A stretch of DNA of 64,000 bases, taken from contig NC_011679.1 of assembly GCF_000150955.2 (NCBI RefSeq), forward strand, positions 434,001-498,000. The letters run 5' to 3'. How positions within the stretch are numbered: the first letter of the stretch is position 1; each line of letters opens with the position of its first letter. Position numbers and translations under genes: made by a program. Positions 61,050-64,000 of the stretch are shown piece after piece. The DNA comes from Phaeodactylum tricornutum CCAP 1055/1 (lineage: Eukaryota > Bacillariophyta > Bacillariophyceae > Surirellales > Neidiaceae). The notes beneath the pieces were generated by a model. That model did no database searches. It had not been told where the DNA came from and saw only the letters and a list, made by a program, of their open reading frames with translations.

Positions 61050-62882
61050 ATGGCGAGGCAATTTCGAAGAACAAATGGTTTGCACGGTCCCCATACGACG
61101 GGTCAGATCAGCGCATGGATTGCCCTGTTGGCAACCTTGGTGCAATTTTTGCTCGTCGTTTCTCCAATACTGCCGTTGGAAGCTTCCATCCCTGTTACAG
61201 TTGTCTTTGTGGCCCTCGTGAGTGGTTCCTTTTACTACGGATACCTTGCGCAGTTCATTGATCCAATGGACAAGCACTTGCGTGTACATCTGCAGGAAAC
61301 GGAACCCGAAAACGTGGCACCGGCGGTGGCGTGTTGTGGTTGTTGTACTGTACCGCAATTCCCTTCGCATCAACACGATACCGAGCAGCCCATGGCGAAC
61401 GAAGACATGAAGCAGTGCTGGATCTGCGATACGCAGGTATCGACGCACGCTATGCACTGTAAATTTTGCAATAAATGCGTTGGTCGCTTTGATCATCACT
61501 GCATGTGTAAGTACCACCGTGTATCGATTTGTTTGTACCAGTACATGGGCGAAGCTCGGAAGCTCACTCGATCAACTACGATACTTGCTGGTCTTACAGG
61601 GCTCAATACGTGTATTGGGGAAGCGAATTATCTCTACTTCTTTCGGACAATGGTTTTTGTTTTTGTCATGGAAGTCTACCACTTGATTGTGCAGCTTGGG
61701 CTCTTGATTGATTCGTTCACCGACGGTGCGACGAATCAAAGGGCCACGGATTGGTTTCAAACCGGAACGGACATTCCGGTGCACGTGTTGCTGATTTTAT
61801 TTATTCTGTTCAATCTGCTGTCGCTCTTTTTGATCACGCAATTGCTCCACTTCCATATCGGGCTGCGGCGCAAGCAACTAACGACCTACCAATTTATTGT
61901 CGAGGATCACAAAGGGCGACGCGAACGTGCCAAACGCGAAGGTCAATTGGATTCCAACCGAATTGTTGCCGTGACGGAGGCACAGGAAAACGGTCAAACC
62001 TGTACCGCGTGGAAGTTGCAGTTGGGCGGATTGTGTCGGCAAGCGGGTTGCACGCAGTGCGATCCACTGGCTCTGTCACCTCCAGACAAGCCGGAATCGG
62101 AATCATCCGAAGTAAACGCGCCAGAGAATTTCAGTTCCGCTTTGGGAGAAAGGGAAAGCGAGTCTCAGTCGGTTGTGGCAGAAACCCCTTCGACGGAACA
62201 GCCTCCAAGAATGGAGAATCGCACCGAAAACGAGGGCGTGGCGTTTTTGAAAATGAACGGCGTGGAGGATCCCGAGGAAGCATCGTCGTCTCGGGCTTTG
62301 GAGAACGAGTCGAATTTCAGTTCCGCCTTGGGAGAAATGGAAAGCGAGTCTCAGTCGGATGTGGCAGAAGTCCCTTCGACGGAACAGCCACCAAGAATGG
62401 AGAATCGCACCGAAAACGAGGGCGTGGCGTTTTTGAAAATGAACGGCGTGGAGGATCCCGAGGAAGCATCGTCGTCTCGGGCTTTGGAGAACGAGTCGAA
62501 TTTCAGTTCCGCGTTGGGAGAAATGGAAAGCGAGTCTCAGTCGGATGTGGCAGAAGTCCCTTCGACGGAACAGCCTCCAAGAATGGAGAATCGCACCGAA
62601 AGCGCGGGCATGGCGTTTTTGAAAATGAACGGCGTGGAGGATCCCGAGGAGGCATCGTCGTCGGGGGCTCTGCCAGATGAAACGATGACCGACGGCAGCA
62701 TTGAGCGAACGGAAGCTAATGTCTCAAAAGACGTCGATGTCGCACCAACCATTTCTGTTGCGGAGGAATCAGATTTGGGTACAAATCCTGCAACCGGACC
62801 AACCACCGATGTCGACCCGTCAGAGGACGAGGGCATCCGACAAGCTCAACAAAAAGAGCGCGCACAAAGGTATTTTGCGTAG
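61050..62882 (+). CDS. DHHC-type protein palmitoyltransferase
   Basis: Transfers palmitate from palmitoyl-CoA to Cys residues of membrane proteins. About 579 residues after removal of a 93-bp intron at 61507-61599 (GTAAGT...TTACAG). The intron is a multiple of three with no stop, so an unspliced frame looks intact. Splicing is required because it restores RFDHHCMWLNTCIG, the catalytic core. Two helices (WIALLATLVQFLLVV, VTVVFVALVSGSFYYGYLA) precede the Cys-rich domain CWICDTQVSTHAMHCKFCNKC. Two more helices follow (MVFVFVMEVYHLIVQLGLLI, LLILFILFNLLSLFLI). The C-terminal third is cytosolic and largely made of three 62-residue repeats, listed separately. Confidence 0.93.
   Translation: MARQFRRTNGLHGPHTTGQISAWIALLATLVQFLLVVSPILPLEASIPVTVVFVALVSGSFYYGYLAQFIDPMDKHLRVHLQETEPENVAPAVACCGCCTVPQFPSHQHDTEQPMANEDMKQCWICDTQVSTHAMHCKFCNKCVGRFDHHCMCKYHRVSICLYQYMGEARKLTRSTTILAGLTGLNTCIGEANYLYFFRTMVFVFVMEVYHLIVQLGLLIDSFTDGATNQRATDWFQTGTDIPVHVLLILFILFNLLSLFLITQLLHFHIGLRRKQLTTYQFIVEDHKGRRERAKREGQLDSNRIVAVTEAQENGQTCTAWKLQLGGLCRQAGCTQCDPLALSPPDKPESESSEVNAPENFSSALGERESESQSVVAETPSTEQPPRMENRTENEGVAFLKMNGVEDPEEASSSRALENESNFSSALGEMESESQSDVAEVPSTEQPPRMENRTENEGVAFLKMNGVEDPEEASSSRALENESNFSSALGEMESESQSDVAEVPSTEQPPRMENRTESAGMAFLKMNGVEDPEEASSSGALPDETMTDGSIERTEANVSKDVDVAPTISVAEESDLGTNPATGPTTDVDPSEDEGIRQAQQKERAQRYFA
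62127..62672 (+). repeat. 186-bp in-frame tandem repeats in the DHHC gene
   Basis: Three units starting at 62127, 62313 and 62499, each 186 bp (62 codons) with the third slightly short. Each codes for NFSSALGExESESQSxVAE, TPSTEQ or VPSTEQ, PPRMENRTENEGVAFLKMNG and VEDPEEASSS. Units 2 and 3 differ at very few bases, so the last duplication is recent. The peptide is acidic and Ser/Glu-rich and probably disordered. Repeat number is likely to vary between strains. Confidence 0.95.
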
Positions 62883-63012
62883 CTCATCCCGTTGTCCTAC
62901 TTACTTACCTATAGATGTGTTGCAACGTCGACATATTATAGAATCTGTTATCTAAATTTAGAGTCAGTAACGGATGTGAAGTGATGTTGTGGACGAGGTG
63001 ATCGGTACGAAT

Positions 63013-63981
63013 TCAGGTATTTGAGGGGTTTTCCTCTGGCTCATCCACGGGTTCAACGGACTGCACCCGGAGCGAAAAAGGAAAGATGCCTTCTCCAAAG
63101 GTCTCTTTGGGATTCGGCTCGCCGTTGGACAGTTTAAGCGAAAGCATGAGTCCAATCTGATTCATCTCCTCCGCCACGAACGTGTAATTGGCCTTATCTT
63201 CGTTGGGATTACGACGGACCCCGCCACCAAAGTTAGGTAGCAACGAGTCGAGTGGCACGCGAACATCCTGCCAGGTTCCATCGTTCCGGGTGGGAATATC
63301 GGCCTGCCAGGACGGACTCCTCGACAGGGGTCCCCCCGCCGTCCCATCGGTCAAAAAGAGCTTGTAGGTTTTGCCGTCGCCCAGCACCCGCAATCGTATC
63401 GCCGCGGTGCGAGTCGATGGCAGTACTCCCGGTGGTAGCATGGTGCGGATCGACGCAAAGCCTCCACCTTCGGTGTTGATGGTTCCGTCAAAGTGCAACA
63501 CACCGTCCTCCGTAACGTGTTGTTGCGTGTCGGATTTGCCGCCCATGACTCCGTCGTCGAGACGGTACCAGCTCAAGGCCTGACCGGCCATGGTCAAGGC
63601 CGTCACGGCGTTGCGTTCGTTCGCCGCCCGATCGTATTTGGCAATGCGCATGGCTTGACCCATTGCTGCTGGAATTGGAATGCTTGGTTGTGGCGCTGTG
63701 CGGGTAGGACCGGAAGGATCGTTCGTCTCGCGATTGTCGATTCGAATGTCACGGAGGTGTGGGGAGGATGTGAGTGCTTGTGATTGTGGTGATGATTGTT
63801 GCTTTCTTTGATTCCACCAACGAAACGGAGAACGGAAGGGTGTCTCCGAAACCGGGATATCCCTGGCAGTCGTGTCGGATGCCGAAACGGCCTCGACGAC
63901 CGTACCAAAGCAGGGACGTTCCACGAGCGCCAGTGTCGCGACGGCGAAACTTGCCACCAACGAACGTAAGGTGCTTCGCAT
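63013..63981 (-). CDS. CIA30-domain protein (complex I intermediate-associated 30 / NDUFAF1-like)
   Basis: 322 residues, single exon. An N-terminal signal or targeting segment (LVASFAVATLALVERP) is followed by about 100 disordered residues. The CIA30 domain (a beta-sandwich of galactose-binding type) then follows: WYRLDDGVMGGKSD, GVLHFDGTINTEGGGFASIRT, IRLRVLGDGKTYKLFLTD, DIPTRNDGTWQDVRVPLDSL, and IGLMLSLKLSNGEPN with a FSLRVQSVE end. The family includes the mitochondrial complex I assembly factor and several plastid proteins. The signal-peptide-like N-terminus fits a plastid or secretory member better than a mitochondrial one, but this is inference. The remaining 19 bases to the window end are its leader. 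Confidence 0.87.
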   Translation of the reverse strand: MRSTLRSLVASFAVATLALVERPCFGTVVEAVSASDTTARDIPVSETPFRSPFRWWNQRKQQSSPQSQALTSSPHLRDIRIDNRETNDPSGPTRTAPQPSIPIPAAMGQAMRIAKYDRAANERNAVTALTMAGQALSWYRLDDGVMGGKSDTQQHVTEDGVLHFDGTINTEGGGFASIRTMLPPGVLPSTRTAAIRLRVLGDGKTYKLFLTDGTAGGPLSRSPSWQADIPTRNDGTWQDVRVPLDSLLPNFGGGVRRNPNEDKANYTFVAEEMNQIGLMLSLKLSNGEPNPKETFGEGIFPFSLRVQSVEPVDEPEENPSNT

Positions 63982-64000
63982 TCACCCCGTTTTTCCGAAT

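Overview
The window is nuclear DNA from a photosynthetic stramenopile, most likely a pennate diatom of the Phaeodactylum type. This is inferred from four things: short GT-AG introns of 79-199 bp in about a third of the genes; N-terminal signal peptides followed by an aromatic residue, the diatom plastid-targeting signature, on several proteins; diatom-expanded families (DUF6824, short LRR membrane proteins, NTT-type nucleotide carriers); and UGA used as selenocysteine. Gene density is high, about one gene per 1.5-2 kb, with no strand bias. No rRNA, tRNA, CRISPR array, LTR element or intact transposon was recognised.

Layout. 0.8-10.2 kb: ZIP metal transporter, a Pro/Ser-rich repeat protein, a plastid HAD phosphatase, an ALKBH1-type dioxygenase and a Ser-rich unknown. 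10.7-20.3 kb: glycerol-3-phosphate dehydrogenase, a complex I NDUFA1-like subunit, UDP-glucose 4-epimerase, an ABHD17-like depalmitoylase, RBM42-like RRM protein and proteasome ATPase RPT1. 20.4-31.8 kb: NIP7, a mitochondrial carrier, transaldolase, a Cys/His-domain protein, mitoribosomal mS29/DAP3, plastid CPN20 and a secretory unknown. 32.3-37.4 kb: two paralogous LRR membrane proteins flanking an NTT/TLC-type carrier. 38.1-43.1 kb: a protein with a duplicated C2-Cys/His domain, a NudC/CS-domain protein and a 2OG-Fe(II) oxygenase.

43.4-45.2 kb is the most unusual part. Two neighbouring minus-strand genes need UGA decoding. One is a glutathione peroxidase with an in-frame UGA at the catalytic position and a foldable SECIS element in its 3' UTR. 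The other is a secretory thioredoxin-like protein in which three UGA codons fall on the CGHC active-site position, giving U-G-U-U. 45.6-64 kb: PGRL1-like plastid protein, U1A/U2B''-type snRNP protein, SulP transporter, pyrimidine-type mitochondrial carrier, a choline-transporter-like protein with a long disordered N-terminus, a Cys-rich membrane protein, a DUF6824 protein, a TPR-methyltransferase, a DHHC palmitoyltransferase with 62-residue tandem repeats and a CIA30-domain protein.

A second signal runs through the whole window. The 9-mer T-N-A-C-W-G-T-N-A occurs 37 times by my reading in non-coding DNA and about 4 times in coding DNA. In 30 of the 37 the two N positions are the same base, so the pattern is a direct repeat TxA-CWG-TxA rather than a palindrome. 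That is what excision footprints of a cut-and-paste transposon with a 3-bp target duplication and CAG...CTG ends would look like, although a regulatory motif is not excluded.

Functionally these are ordinary housekeeping neighbours (proteasome, ribosome biogenesis, mitochondrial translation and import, plastid chaperonin, sugar metabolism) with no operon-like logic. The selenoprotein pair is the one place where adjacency may carry meaning.
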